Shown one piece after another: positions 52,075 to 61,586 of a stretch of DNA of 64,000 nt. Made by a program: the position numbers and the translations under genes. The first letter of the stretch is position 1. Each line of letters starts with the position of its first letter. The notes beneath the pieces were generated by a model. It did not search any database. It had not been told where the DNA came from and was given only the letters and a program-made list of their open reading frames with translations. This DNA comes from CAXXIC01 sp049315325 (GTDB lineage: Bacteria; Bacteroidota; Bacteroidia; Bacteroidales; UBA7332), in contig JBMOKJ010000003.1 of the NCBI GenBank assembly GCA_049315325.1, forward strand, positions 271,760 to 335,759. Reading direction: 5' to 3'.

Positions 52075-52920
52075 ATGACAGATAAAGATATAGTTGTGAC
52101 AAAAAATCCAAACGACTTCTTGGCAATCGGTATTGGTCAGATAGGAAAAGATGCTATAGGCTGCATGATAAATGAGAAATTAGATCATGTAGATTATCTG
52201 ACATTTGATAACGCTGAAACCGATAAAATGGTAGTTAGTGAATTGGTAGATCAGAAATTGAACTATGGTAAAATACTATTTATTGTAACAGGTTTTGACG
52301 ATTGTATTGATGGTGATTTTGTTGGATTAGTTACAGCCAGTTCAAAAGAAGTGTGCTTTCTTACTTTTTTGATTGTATTAATACCGGAATTTTCTCTAAA
52401 CGAAAAAAACAGAAATCAGACAATCTCTGAAATGAATAGATTAAAAACATCTGTTGATTTGACTATTCCAATTTCAATTAAATCTCAGGCTGAAGTAAAA
52501 GATGCCATTTATAGGTCTATGTGGACTTTAAAAACCATTAGTTATTTGGCATTGGGTATAAATTTTATCAGTACAGATTTTGCGGATATTCATTCAGCTA
52601 CACGGAATAAAGGTTTTGGATTTATCGCTAAAGGGGAAGCATCGGGGTTAAACAGAAGTACAGATGCATACCTTAATTGTCTGAATTCACAGAAAAACCT
52701 GTCAACAAACTTACTTAATGCTGAACACATTTTACTTTTTATTGATAGTGGCCCCTCAGACTTACAAGCGGATGAAATTTCTGAAATTGTGAATCTTGTT
52801 GAAGAGGCAACAAACAAAAACTCAAATATCCTTTGGGGCTGCATCAATTATAATTTAGGTGATAAAGTCAGAGTAACCCTAATGGGTACTGGCTTTACTG
52901 ATATTTCTACGTTGATTTAA
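52075..52920 (+). CDS. Divergent FtsZ/tubulin-like protein lacking the GTP signature loop
   Basis: A protein of 281 residues. The C-terminal half follows FtsZ closely in order and spacing: STDFADI (S166-I172; FtsZ T7 loop NxDFADV, both Asp kept, Asn replaced by Ser), GEASGLNRSTDAYLNCL, a beta strand plus GPSDLQADEISEIVNLVEEA, then NILWGCI, LGDKVRVTLMGTGF. The N-terminal half keeps GIGQIGKDAIGCMI and YLTFDNAET at the places of the first glycine loop and the NTD motif. Where FtsZ has GGGTGTG this protein reads VTGFDDCIDGDF. GTP binding is therefore doubtful, while the T7 loop that completes a neighbour's active site is kept. It may cap or perturb FtsZ filaments or form an inactive scaffold (inference). 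Confidence 0.8.
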   Translation: MTDKDIVVTKNPNDFLAIGIGQIGKDAIGCMINEKLDHVDYLTFDNAETDKMVVSELVDQKLNYGKILFIVTGFDDCIDGDFVGLVTASSKEVCFLTFLIVLIPEFSLNEKNRNQTISEMNRLKTSVDLTIPISIKSQAEVKDAIYRSMWTLKTISYLALGINFISTDFADIHSATRNKGFGFIAKGEASGLNRSTDAYLNCLNSQKNLSTNLLNAEHILLFIDSGPSDLQADEISEIVNLVEEATNKNSNILWGCINYNLGDKVRVTLMGTGFTDISTLI

Positions 52921-52941
52921 ATTACCAGAAAATTCACACAA

Positions 52942-55287
52942 ATGGCTGCTGAATTTCACCAATACAAATATCACGAAAGCAAACTGATGGCTGTGCCTGC
53001 CGTGCATCACCAATCAGCTTTTGCCACTCAGGTTCACACTATTTGCCGTAATGAAAAGTTACGTCCCGATGCAATAGCTGTTGAGTTGGGACATTCGGTT
53101 GTCATGGAATTGGTCAAGTTTCTGAAAGAGCTGAAACAGGGTGGTACAAAGAAAGTAAATCTTCCTATCATGTTAGGACTGATGACACGTAACAAATATA
53201 TTCATCCCGATTATATCGAGAGAAGTCTGTTGCTCCAGGAATTGTATCGTCTGCCACTGTATCATTTACCTAATGATGTGTTGTCTGATAGGCTTGAATT
53301 CTCCAAATGGTCTAGTTATCATCTTTCACCCACCGATTCAATTATAGAAGCCATACGTTGTGCTATCGAATTGGATATTCCGGTTTATGGTGTGGATTTA
53401 AGCGACTTTGGGTTTACAAGAAGAAAAGCAATCAGCATTGAAGACTCACATAGTGCGCATGATGATAGTATTGCTTATGGTAAACGAATTATGAAATATA
53501 GTGATGCTGTTCGCGACCAAACGATTGATATAAACCGAGAAACCTTTATGGTTGCCGGACTAAAACATTGCCTTACAAATCATAATAAAGTGCTGTTTAC
53601 ATGCGGTATGGCCCATTGGAAGAGTATTGTCAATTTGTTGGATGACAGTCGGGTACTGCCTTTTCCTGTATATGAGATTTCTGAAGGAAAAGAATTTGAA
53701 AGGGTGATTATCCATCCAACTCTGGCTTCTTCCCACATGTTTATTCTGCCACAACTAACATTCGACTATGAAGCAAACCGATATCCAGTAACAGTAAAAA
53801 ATAAGAATCCCCAAACTATTGATCCGGAGAAATTGATTCGAACCTGTCTTGATGAAGTTTATACAACATATACTTCAGACTTACAACCCAGTGAATTTAA
53901 TTTGCACGGTTCAGCCAGTTGGATCAATATCGGTCAATATGAACAGTATCTTTACCACTTGACAGCAATCAGGCAACTCAAAATACCTGACTTTCATACC
54001 ATGCTTACAGCTGCAGATGGTATGATGGATGATACCTTTTGCAGAATACTCAGCAACCAAATCATGGATGTAAATCCGACATGGACTTCACCGAATGATT
54101 TCCCTAAATTGCCAGTAATTTCTCCGTCAGATAGTACTGAGGGGCATAAAGAGAAAAGATCGAACCGAAGAACAAAAGTGATGGTGAGCAGAAAATCGAA
54201 CAAAAAACGTTTTCAATGGGATGAGTCTGAATTTTATACCTCGATGCCAAATGAATCAGGTATTTATACAAACGATATAAATAAAAAATGGAAGTGGTCA
54301 TCTGCTCCTAAAAATAAAAAAAACGAACGAGGTTCTCACGGTTCTGAATGGATCTGGCCACCCTGTGAGTCGCTTTTGTATGGGCTTGCCTATAAAGCAG
54401 CTGAGATATCAAGAATGAATCAAAACAGGTTTAACCAATCATCTGCCTTTGATGGTTCGCTCGAAGGCGGAATAGATGTAAAAGCAACTATGCGTTCAAT
54501 TATTCGAAACGAAAGAAAGATTTATGTTTCGAAGCTAAATTCAGGGTTAGAACAATCCATTTTTGATGGCATAAATCCTGATCCGTTTGTTTTTATTTTT
54601 CCTGAAACTACTGATTTGAAAAATGCAGATTGGAACTTCTTCATAGCCGGATCGGATCTGAAAAATCATGTAAAAGACAAAGAATTATTCGAGAAAATAA
54701 CTAAAGAACAAGGAGATGTCCATATTGCAAGTATACTAATCGGTGAGCAGGTAGAAGCTCCCGAGCAATATAAAAAACTTTTCACCACCATGTCGAGAAC
54801 ATATGGAACGGTCATGTTTGGAAATCCATGCATCAATGTGCGTCAATCGGTGATATGGTTAGAATCTAGTAGATATAAATGCTGCCCGATTGTATTTTCG
54901 CGAAATTTACAATCAATTCTGGAATATTACGAGTACAATTTTAATATAGAAATAGACCTAGAAAATTGGGAGGAGGCATTAATCCGTATGGCAATACCTT
55001 TTGCCAAGAAAGAAGTAACTATTATCGCGGGTGATGAATTTCGTTTTACAGAACGAGTCAGGGTTGAAGCTGAACGTAAACGGGTTTCGTTGAATGTAGT
55101 GAGTTATTCAAATTTTTCGACAAAGCAACTCGAAGAAGCGCGAAACCGCTTCATTATCAAAACTCTGGATAAAGCAGGACTTCAATTTCCTCCCGAAACT
55201 GAAATTATACTTGGACAAACGAAGGAAACCTATTTTGAAATGTTGCCGTATGCCATACGAAAGCAGGTTGGTTATGTCGAAAAATGA
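52942..55287 (+). CDS. TraB/TIKI-superfamily (DUF5682-like) protein
   Basis: Residues about 15-260 show the TraB/TIKI pattern: VPAVHHQSA with paired His, RPDAIAVELGHS (about 42-53), VYGVDLSDFG (about 149), and CGMAHW (C221-W226). In the superfamily these acidic and His residues bind metal, and some members are proteases. The HH..SA and RPDAIAVE parts resemble DUF5682, which is known from operons with MoxR ATPases. The C-terminal 500 residues are unrecognised; a linker with basic runs near 400-460 separates them. It lies 21 bp after the FtsZ-like gene. Possibly a peptidase fed or unfolded by the MoxR protein (inference). Confidence 0.75.
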   Translation: MAAEFHQYKYHESKLMAVPAVHHQSAFATQVHTICRNEKLRPDAIAVELGHSVVMELVKFLKELKQGGTKKVNLPIMLGLMTRNKYIHPDYIERSLLLQELYRLPLYHLPNDVLSDRLEFSKWSSYHLSPTDSIIEAIRCAIELDIPVYGVDLSDFGFTRRKAISIEDSHSAHDDSIAYGKRIMKYSDAVRDQTIDINRETFMVAGLKHCLTNHNKVLFTCGMAHWKSIVNLLDDSRVLPFPVYEISEGKEFERVIIHPTLASSHMFILPQLTFDYEANRYPVTVKNKNPQTIDPEKLIRTCLDEVYTTYTSDLQPSEFNLHGSASWINIGQYEQYLYHLTAIRQLKIPDFHTMLTAADGMMDDTFCRILSNQIMDVNPTWTSPNDFPKLPVISPSDSTEGHKEKRSNRRTKVMVSRKSNKKRFQWDESEFYTSMPNESGIYTNDINKKWKWSSAPKNKKNERGSHGSEWIWPPCESLLYGLAYKAAEISRMNQNRFNQSSAFDGSLEGGIDVKATMRSIIRNERKIYVSKLNSGLEQSIFDGINPDPFVFIFPETTDLKNADWNFFIAGSDLKNHVKDKELFEKITKEQGDVHIASILIGEQVEAPEQYKKLFTTMSRTYGTVMFGNPCINVRQSVIWLESSRYKCCPIVFSRNLQSILEYYEYNFNIEIDLENWEEALIRMAIPFAKKEVTIIAGDEFRFTERVRVEAERKRVSLNVVSYSNFSTKQLEEARNRFIIKTLDKAGLQFPPETEIILGQTKETYFEMLPYAIRKQVGYVEK

Positions 55288-55327
55288 ATTTGATAATTGA
55301 AACTGATCCTGCAAAGAAGTCACGATT

Positions 55328-56446
55328 ATGAAAAAAATATACGATTACCTGATATTTGACAACCGAAAACCCGATAATCTGTTTGATGAACCTCATCTCA
55401 GACAACCTTATTATGCTGATATAGTAAAACGTTGGTCCAATGGTGCTTTGCTTACAGTTGGAGAACAAAGCATAGTGTCCAACATTTTGATTTATACTCC
55501 TGATTTTGTTTTGGAAAATAACAAAATACCAGAATTTATTGCTTTGTTAAGATTGGCTTTGAACAGTAAATATTTTGAAGATCAAAAGAGTCCTGAGAAA
55601 GGATTGGTTATATATACACTGGCTTATCTGCTTTTTAAAACTGGTAATGCAGTTGAAGCAATTAGCTTACTAAGCAATCTGAAGCCGCTACTAAAAAAAT
55701 ACAATTGTTCCGAAGATCGGATTTTTGATAATATAGAAATCACAGAACAAATAATCCATATTGTTACTTCTGATACCAACCAATTTACTTCCCAAAGAGC
55801 TAGAATTGCAAAAGCATATTTCGAAATTATCTCACGAATCATGGATTTAAATGAGTTACTCTGGCTTGAACCAGCTTTTACTATCGACCAAATACCTGTT
55901 CCCGATACTTCAATTTTTAAGATGCTATGCTACAATTTGCGCATTAAGGCATTGGATCTATTCAATGAAAATTCTCATCAGGAAGCATTAAAGTATTATC
56001 AAATTCTACGTTTGGCAAAATATGAGCTACCGGGTACATTTATTCATTTTGTACGAGTGAAGCTGAGTCTTGGTGATATTGCTCAATCTCAGTTTTATAC
56101 AGCTATGGCCTGGCGACAGCGCGAAAAAGCAAGCTATTATGTGCAGGGCAGAATACTTTTTATGATTATTCTGTTAAATGTAATCCAATCAAAACCGTTT
56201 GAAATCTGGATTGCCTGTTTAAAAAATGTGGTAAGCGAATCTGATATGTATATGTTTTGGGAAATGGATAAAATTCTAAACCAGTATACTAAAGAAATGA
56301 GTTCAGATGATAGTAAATTACTAAACGGCATATTGAAGTTGATATCATTAAATATAGAATCAGAAGAATTAGACTCTTTGGCGATCTGGCAAAATGCAGT
56401 ACCACTTTCGATTGAATTATGGCCGGAATATCAAATAGTACAATAA
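55328..56446 (+). CDS. Helical (TPR-like) protein of unknown function
   Basis: A protein of 372 residues, predicted nearly all helical, with degenerate helix pairs such as TLAYLLFKTGNAVEAISLLS and ENSHQEALKYYQILRLAKY. No signal peptide or catalytic motif is visible. It lies between the TraB-like and HEXXH genes with short gaps (40 and 18 bp). I do not recognise a family. A scaffold or adaptor for the MoxR operon products is a reasonable guess. Confidence 0.65.
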   Translation: MKKIYDYLIFDNRKPDNLFDEPHLRQPYYADIVKRWSNGALLTVGEQSIVSNILIYTPDFVLENNKIPEFIALLRLALNSKYFEDQKSPEKGLVIYTLAYLLFKTGNAVEAISLLSNLKPLLKKYNCSEDRIFDNIEITEQIIHIVTSDTNQFTSQRARIAKAYFEIISRIMDLNELLWLEPAFTIDQIPVPDTSIFKMLCYNLRIKALDLFNENSHQEALKYYQILRLAKYELPGTFIHFVRVKLSLGDIAQSQFYTAMAWRQREKASYYVQGRILFMIILLNVIQSKPFEIWIACLKNVVSESDMYMFWEMDKILNQYTKEMSSDDSKLLNGILKLISLNIESEELDSLAIWQNAVPLSIELWPEYQIVQ

Positions 56447-56464
56447 AATTTAAACTGAAACTCA

Positions 56465-57736
56465 ATGAATGTAACCCTGCGTTACGAAGACCTTTTCACC
56501 TTGCAGCAATGCCTGCAATGGGAATTCCAAAATACTGAGACAGAAGTTGATGTGAATAGTTTGAGGAAAATTATTCTGGATAGCTTTCAGGAGGCTGCTA
56601 ATGTCCTTAACCTCAAAGACACAATTCCGTTTTCAACCTGCGACATAGATATAAAACTTGTGATGCGGGGAGTTCAGGGAAATACGATATTGGCATATTT
56701 TGATATGAATAATCTTACGGTTCAGTCAACTTGTTTTTCGTTTAAGCTCTATGCCGATGTATTGTTTCCTCTGTTAAAATCAGGTGACTTACACGATTTG
56801 AAAAGTATTTGGGTACACGAGATTATGCATTTGTTGGATTATCGTGAATTGCTTACAAACCTGAAACTATGCCGGGAAAAGAAAATTGAACGTTACACTT
56901 CCTGCTATAACAAAACCCGAAACGACAAGCATATTATCCTGATTGACTTGTTGATGCACTTCAGAGCTGAAGGAATAGCTACCTTGGTGGGATATGCATT
57001 GGACGATTCGAAATCACCTCTCGTTCCTTCAGTTGAAGCTGCTGAAAAATTTACAGAGATTATTGACTATTCCTTTTCGTTGATCAATGCAGTGGAATCC
57101 AATAGTACGAATCTTGCTCAATTCATTAAACAAGTAAGACCTTTTGCTTATCAGATTGGTGCAGGAGTTGTCCTTCAGGGATTAATGAAAAAGCACCCCG
57201 ATTTTGCTATTTTTCGCGAAATAGATCAATGCATCGAGAATAACAAACCCTTTCGTTTGACGACAAATGAACCTTTTATCAGTGATATCCGGCAGTTCAA
57301 CAGTTTCAACTTTATTGAGTACTGTTTTGACCATGAATGGCTATATGAGAGAATGAATGAGCTTACTTCGAATTACGCCGATAACCTGCATTTGTATTCA
57401 GGATTTTTCGGGTTGCTCAACCGAGTCCTAATCACCAACGACCGTGATGGTTTTGTTGCTTTGCTGGGTCAGCTAATCGATGCATCTTTAACCATGAATC
57501 AAATGAAAGAATTGTATGAAAATGCATCTACCGACGATACAATTCCAAGTGAAGTGAAGGAAAATATGGCAATTTTATATCAATATCTGAGGCAGAACCC
57601 CACTGATAATATATGTTTGTTGGCTCTGACCTATCTCTTTGCCTGTAATGATTTGCTGGACGACACGATTGAATATTTTGGATATATCGATGATTTGGAC
57701 GTGCTTATTACAGCGAGGCATTTGATTGAGAATTAA
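56465..57736 (+). CDS. HEXXH putative metallopeptidase
   Basis: A protein of 423 residues with a zinc-peptidase motif HEIMH (H118, E119, H122) in WVHEIMHLLDYREL. A Glu at about 169 in HFRAEGIATL is a likely third ligand, as in gluzincin-type folds. The last ~120 residues are helical. There is no signal peptide, so it acts in the cytoplasm. MoxR operons often pair the ATPase with a vWA protein carrying a metallopeptidase-like domain; no vWA MIDAS motif (DxSxS) is seen here. It may be the proteolytic effector of operon B. The substrate is unknown. Confidence 0.72.
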   Translation: MNVTLRYEDLFTLQQCLQWEFQNTETEVDVNSLRKIILDSFQEAANVLNLKDTIPFSTCDIDIKLVMRGVQGNTILAYFDMNNLTVQSTCFSFKLYADVLFPLLKSGDLHDLKSIWVHEIMHLLDYRELLTNLKLCREKKIERYTSCYNKTRNDKHIILIDLLMHFRAEGIATLVGYALDDSKSPLVPSVEAAEKFTEIIDYSFSLINAVESNSTNLAQFIKQVRPFAYQIGAGVVLQGLMKKHPDFAIFREIDQCIENNKPFRLTTNEPFISDIRQFNSFNFIEYCFDHEWLYERMNELTSNYADNLHLYSGFFGLLNRVLITNDRDGFVALLGQLIDASLTMNQMKELYENASTDDTIPSEVKENMAILYQYLRQNPTDNICLLALTYLFACNDLLDDTIEYFGYIDDLDVLITARHLIEN

Positions 57737-57836
57737 AAGCTGTTTATCAAGTGTTTTATCAATTTTTATTTGAATTATTACTTTATTTGAATCATAATAT
57801 TTTTTGATTTTATCAATCAATCATCTATTTTTGTTT

Positions 57837-60800
57837 ATGGAAAAACAAACCCAATGCCCCGAATGCCACTCTACGAACATCAAATACTTTGATGCCCGTA
57901 AAATCTACAATTGTCTCGATTGTGGCTTTAGTTTTTCTGAAAAGGAATTTAATAAACTCCGCATCTTCCTCAGCTACGGCCACGACCACAACGAAGAACT
58001 CGTCCGCCTGATTAAAACCGACCTCGAAAAACGCGGACATGATGTGTGGTTCGATAAGAACGAGATAAAGTTTGGTGATGAATGGAGGTGTTCCATTACC
58101 GATGGGATATTAGGCAGTAACCGTGTATTATCTTTCCTTTCCAAATATTCTACACGTGACCCTGGTGTTTGCCGTGATGAAATTGCCATTGCTATTGGCG
58201 TAAAAGGTGGTAATATCCAAACCATTTTGGTAGAAAGTGAGAAGGAAGTACAACCGCCGGTAAATATCGGACATATCCAATGGCTCGATATGCATGACTG
58301 GCAGGAGAAACGAAGCTCAAATATAGCAGAATGGGAACAATGGTATCAGGCAAAGTTAGATGAAATTGTTCAGGTAATAGAAAGCGACGAATCCCGCCGT
58401 TTTGCCGGAGAAATTGACAAACTCAACGATTATTTAAAACCGATAAAATCTGATGCCCGTATTTCAGGCTTGTTAAGCAAAGGTTTTTATGGCCGTGAAT
58501 GGTTGTTTGATGCTGTGGAAAACTGGCGAAAAGACTCAACACAAGATTCTAGACTTTTCTGGATTATGGGTGACCCCGGTGTAGGCAAGAGTGCCTTCGC
58601 AGCACAACTGACTAATACACATGGTGATACGGTAATTTCCGCTCAGTTCTGCGACTGGTCTATGCCCGACCACCGCGATGCCCGACGGGTGATTTGCAGC
58701 ATAGCTTTTCAGATGGCTACCCGTCTGCCCGATTACCGCAAGTTGCTGCTTACCTTGCCCGAAATAAAAGATTTAGACCGAAAAGAAGCTTCTGAATTAT
58801 TCGATTATTTGCTGGCAAATCCCTTAAAATCGGTTATTAACGAAGGACGTGAAAAACTTTTAATAGTCATTGATGCCTTGGATGAAGCCGGAGTATCCGG
58901 ACGAAACCCATTGGTAGAAATGCTTGCCCGCAATGCACATCACTTGCCCGATTGGCTTGGTATGGTGGTTACCAGCCGTCCTGAGTTTGATGTCAAAACT
59001 CCGTTCCAGGCATTAAATCCTTTTCCACTCGATACTAAATCCGAATCAAATAAGGCAGATATCCGGGATTATCTCAACAATAAACTGGCAATTCAACTCC
59101 AAAACAAATCCAATGCTGAAGCGCTTGTGTACCAAATCCTTGAAAAAAGCGAGGGGGTTTTTCTTTATGCAGAACGTTTTTGTGAAGATGTTCATCAGGG
59201 ACATATTTCCCTTGACCAGCCCGAGCAATTTCCACAAGGGCTGGGCGGCATCTTTGCTCAATATTTCCAACGCCAATTCCCTCACCTGGAGAACTTCCGC
59301 AAGGAAATCCGACCAGCTTTAAGAGCCATTCTTGCTGCCCGCGAACCACTGCCATTGGAGATATTACAAAAGCTTTTTAACTGGAAGGATGAAGAACTAA
59401 GGGATTTTACTCATAAGCTTGGTTCGCTTTTCCCAGTTACGAAAAATACGGATAGTGAAACAATTAAACCTTACCATAAATCGTTGCCAGATTGGATGGG
59501 AGATGAAGCGAAGGCCGGGGTATATTTTGTGAGTATTACGGAAGGACATAAAATATTATCTTCGTTTGGCTTTAAAGAATATGAGTTAGGCCCAGACCAT
59601 ATGCAAACATATTTTCTTAGTCATTTACCTGCACATCTTTTATTTATAAATGAGAAATTTTTGAGCCGTCGTGTTAGACAAGATAAACAGTTTATACTTA
59701 GTCGTGAAATTCGTTTCTATGGCAAACGACGAGGCATGAGTGTTTATATTAGTTCAACATACAAGGATATGCAATCTGAACGAGATTATTTAATTAGACG
59801 AACGTTCCCAGAATTAAATCGACTTCTTGATATTCATCGTATTGACTCATTCCCTGTTGATCTTCATTGGGGTATTAATGAAGATATAATCCAAGAGAGT
59901 TCAGGAGATGAAGTCCTTAATCTTGTTTTTCATGAGATTGATCGATGTCGCCCATTTTTTTTATGTCTTTTAGGTGAGCGTTATGGTTGGGTGCCTGAAA
60001 ATAAGAATATAAGTACTTTTGAGGATGAAATTAGATATGCAATAAATAGTTCAAAATCAAAACAAAGTGAAAAGTTTTTTTATTTTCGAAATTGTCAATA
60101 TGAAAAAATACCATCAAATACTTCTGGAGATTATGTAGATTCTTTTCCAAGACAAAACCTTAATATGACTCGTCTAAAAGATTGGCTTAGTGAGATGAAA
60201 GTATCAAAACGAACTTACGAAACTAATTGGGACTTACAACGTGACCAATTATGGGGGTTACAAAACTTTGGCAACCAAGTCCTTAAAGATTTGTATGATT
60301 CAGCAATTGAATATTTTGGTCCGTGCCCGCAATATTCAACCAAAATTGAACAACGACTTCAACTCGATTATACTCATCGGTTACTTAAGACATTCATTGG
60401 CAGAAAAACTGAAATCACAAAGTATTATTCTTTCATAACATCAGAACCATCAATAAAATTGAGTTTTATTGGTGAGGAAGGAGTTGGGAAATCTGCGATT
60501 TTAGCAGCATTAATAGAGTTAATAAAAGAAATGAGTAATTACACTTTCGCAATCCATCATGCAGGAGTATCTGAACAATCTCTTTCCAAAAGGGGAATTT
60601 TAGAAAACTGGTGTGCACAATTTGAAGATTGGCTTAGTAAACCTATTACATCATTTATGACAATTGATGAAATAGAAAAAGAGTTTATTTCTTGTGTTAA
60701 CCTTGCTTGTGAGGAGGGGAATACAATAATAGTTTTAGATAATGCTGATTGGTTTGAAATGGTATCTGGCAAGGGTAGTTTAAAAAGTTTGCTTCAAATA

Positions 60801-61340
60801 ATTCCAAAAAAAGCAACTGTTTTAATAAGTAATAGGGAGATTATTGAATTAAGTTCGTTTTCATATGTGGAGATATTACCATTAACAAAAGATGAAATTA
60901 AAGTTGGAATACAAGATGTTTTATCAATATATTCAAAGCAACTTAGCATAGAACAGATAAATCTATTACTTATTAAACCTGGAATAACACATCCAGGAAT
61001 CCTTGTATTGTTATTGAGAATTCTAGTAACAACTATTACTAATCATTTTGAATTGACTACAATTATACAAAACATATCTGACACATTTACTGGACTTTGC
61101 AAATTATTCTTCGATTCATTAGAACGAGACTATGATCTTATATCTGTCAAATCTGTTATGCGAAAAATAATAAATATTAATGATGAAAGTCTAGTTCTTT
61201 ATAAAAATTTAGAACGTGATGAAGCAGAAATTATTCGTCAAATATACGCTGTTTTCCCAGAACAATGTACTCCTCCAGAAGAAGGTATGATAATTCGAAA
61301 AGGTGGGCTAAAAAATGCTATTATTAACAGATATATATAA
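57837..61340 (+). CDS. Zinc ribbon - TIR - NACHT - DUF4062 - STAND fusion protein
   Basis: ATG 57837 is chosen because a zinc ribbon (C7, C10, C26, C29) starts directly there. A TIR domain follows (about 38-165; LRIFLSYGHDHNE, Glu115 in CRDEIAIAIG). NACHT/STAND 1 has Walker A GDPGVGKSA (G245) and Walker B LLIVIDALDEAG (about 341-352). About residue 634 a DUF4062 domain starts with its own Met (MSVYISSTYKDMQSERD, VDLHWGI, LLGERYGW). STAND 2 has Walker A GEEGVGKSA (G879) and Walker B TIIVLDNADW (about 963). The end lacks sensor repeats. The first 550 codons look GC-richer than the rest, and the junction near 59,720 looks like a fusion of two genes. Probably a TIR effector with two switch ATPases. 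Confidence 0.85.
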   Translation: MEKQTQCPECHSTNIKYFDARKIYNCLDCGFSFSEKEFNKLRIFLSYGHDHNEELVRLIKTDLEKRGHDVWFDKNEIKFGDEWRCSITDGILGSNRVLSFLSKYSTRDPGVCRDEIAIAIGVKGGNIQTILVESEKEVQPPVNIGHIQWLDMHDWQEKRSSNIAEWEQWYQAKLDEIVQVIESDESRRFAGEIDKLNDYLKPIKSDARISGLLSKGFYGREWLFDAVENWRKDSTQDSRLFWIMGDPGVGKSAFAAQLTNTHGDTVISAQFCDWSMPDHRDARRVICSIAFQMATRLPDYRKLLLTLPEIKDLDRKEASELFDYLLANPLKSVINEGREKLLIVIDALDEAGVSGRNPLVEMLARNAHHLPDWLGMVVTSRPEFDVKTPFQALNPFPLDTKSESNKADIRDYLNNKLAIQLQNKSNAEALVYQILEKSEGVFLYAERFCEDVHQGHISLDQPEQFPQGLGGIFAQYFQRQFPHLENFRKEIRPALRAILAAREPLPLEILQKLFNWKDEELRDFTHKLGSLFPVTKNTDSETIKPYHKSLPDWMGDEAKAGVYFVSITEGHKILSSFGFKEYELGPDHMQTYFLSHLPAHLLFINEKFLSRRVRQDKQFILSREIRFYGKRRGMSVYISSTYKDMQSERDYLIRRTFPELNRLLDIHRIDSFPVDLHWGINEDIIQESSGDEVLNLVFHEIDRCRPFFLCLLGERYGWVPENKNISTFEDEIRYAINSSKSKQSEKFFYFRNCQYEKIPSNTSGDYVDSFPRQNLNMTRLKDWLSEMKVSKRTYETNWDLQRDQLWGLQNFGNQVLKDLYDSAIEYFGPCPQYSTKIEQRLQLDYTHRLLKTFIGRKTEITKYYSFITSEPSIKLSFIGEEGVGKSAILAALIELIKEMSNYTFAIHHAGVSEQSLSKRGILENWCAQFEDWLSKPITSFMTIDEIEKEFISCVNLACEEGNTIIVLDNADWFEMVSGKGSLKSLLQIIPKKATVLISNREIIELSSFSYVEILPLTKDEIKVGIQDVLSIYSKQLSIEQINLLLIKPGITHPGILVLLLRILVTTITNHFELTTIIQNISDTFTGLCKLFFDSLERDYDLISVKSVMRKIININDESLVLYKNLERDEAEIIRQIYAVFPEQCTPPEEGMIIRKGGLKNAIINRYI

Positions 61341-61445
61341 TCATCTTATTGTTATTTTAAAATTAAAGGCCGATATAAATATAATAATTAAAATAATAAT
61401 TCATACTAAAATATAGACTAAATTTGAATTATTCAGAGTTAAACA

Positions 61446-61541
61446 ATAACGAATAAATATACTACCATACCCTACGACCTCTTTATCAGCTACTCCCGCC
61501 TTGACAATGTCAATAACCGGGTGATCGAAATGAAAATTTAA
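61446..61541 (+). pseudogene. TIR-domain N-terminus remnant with ATA in place of ATG
   Basis: The frame reads (I)TNKYTTIPYDLFISYSRLDN and closes with TAA at 61539. IPYDLFISYSRLDN is a typical start of a TIR domain. The codon at the natural start position is ATA (61446-61448). Only about 30 codons are left. The next gene encodes a TM segment plus propeller-like sequence, as in TIR proteins with membrane-linked WD40 domains, so both may be pieces of one deleted gene. Confidence 0.6.
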
Positions 61542-61586
61542 AAAGAAATCAATGGATGAATATTGAGTAATTGTTGAATTTAATTT

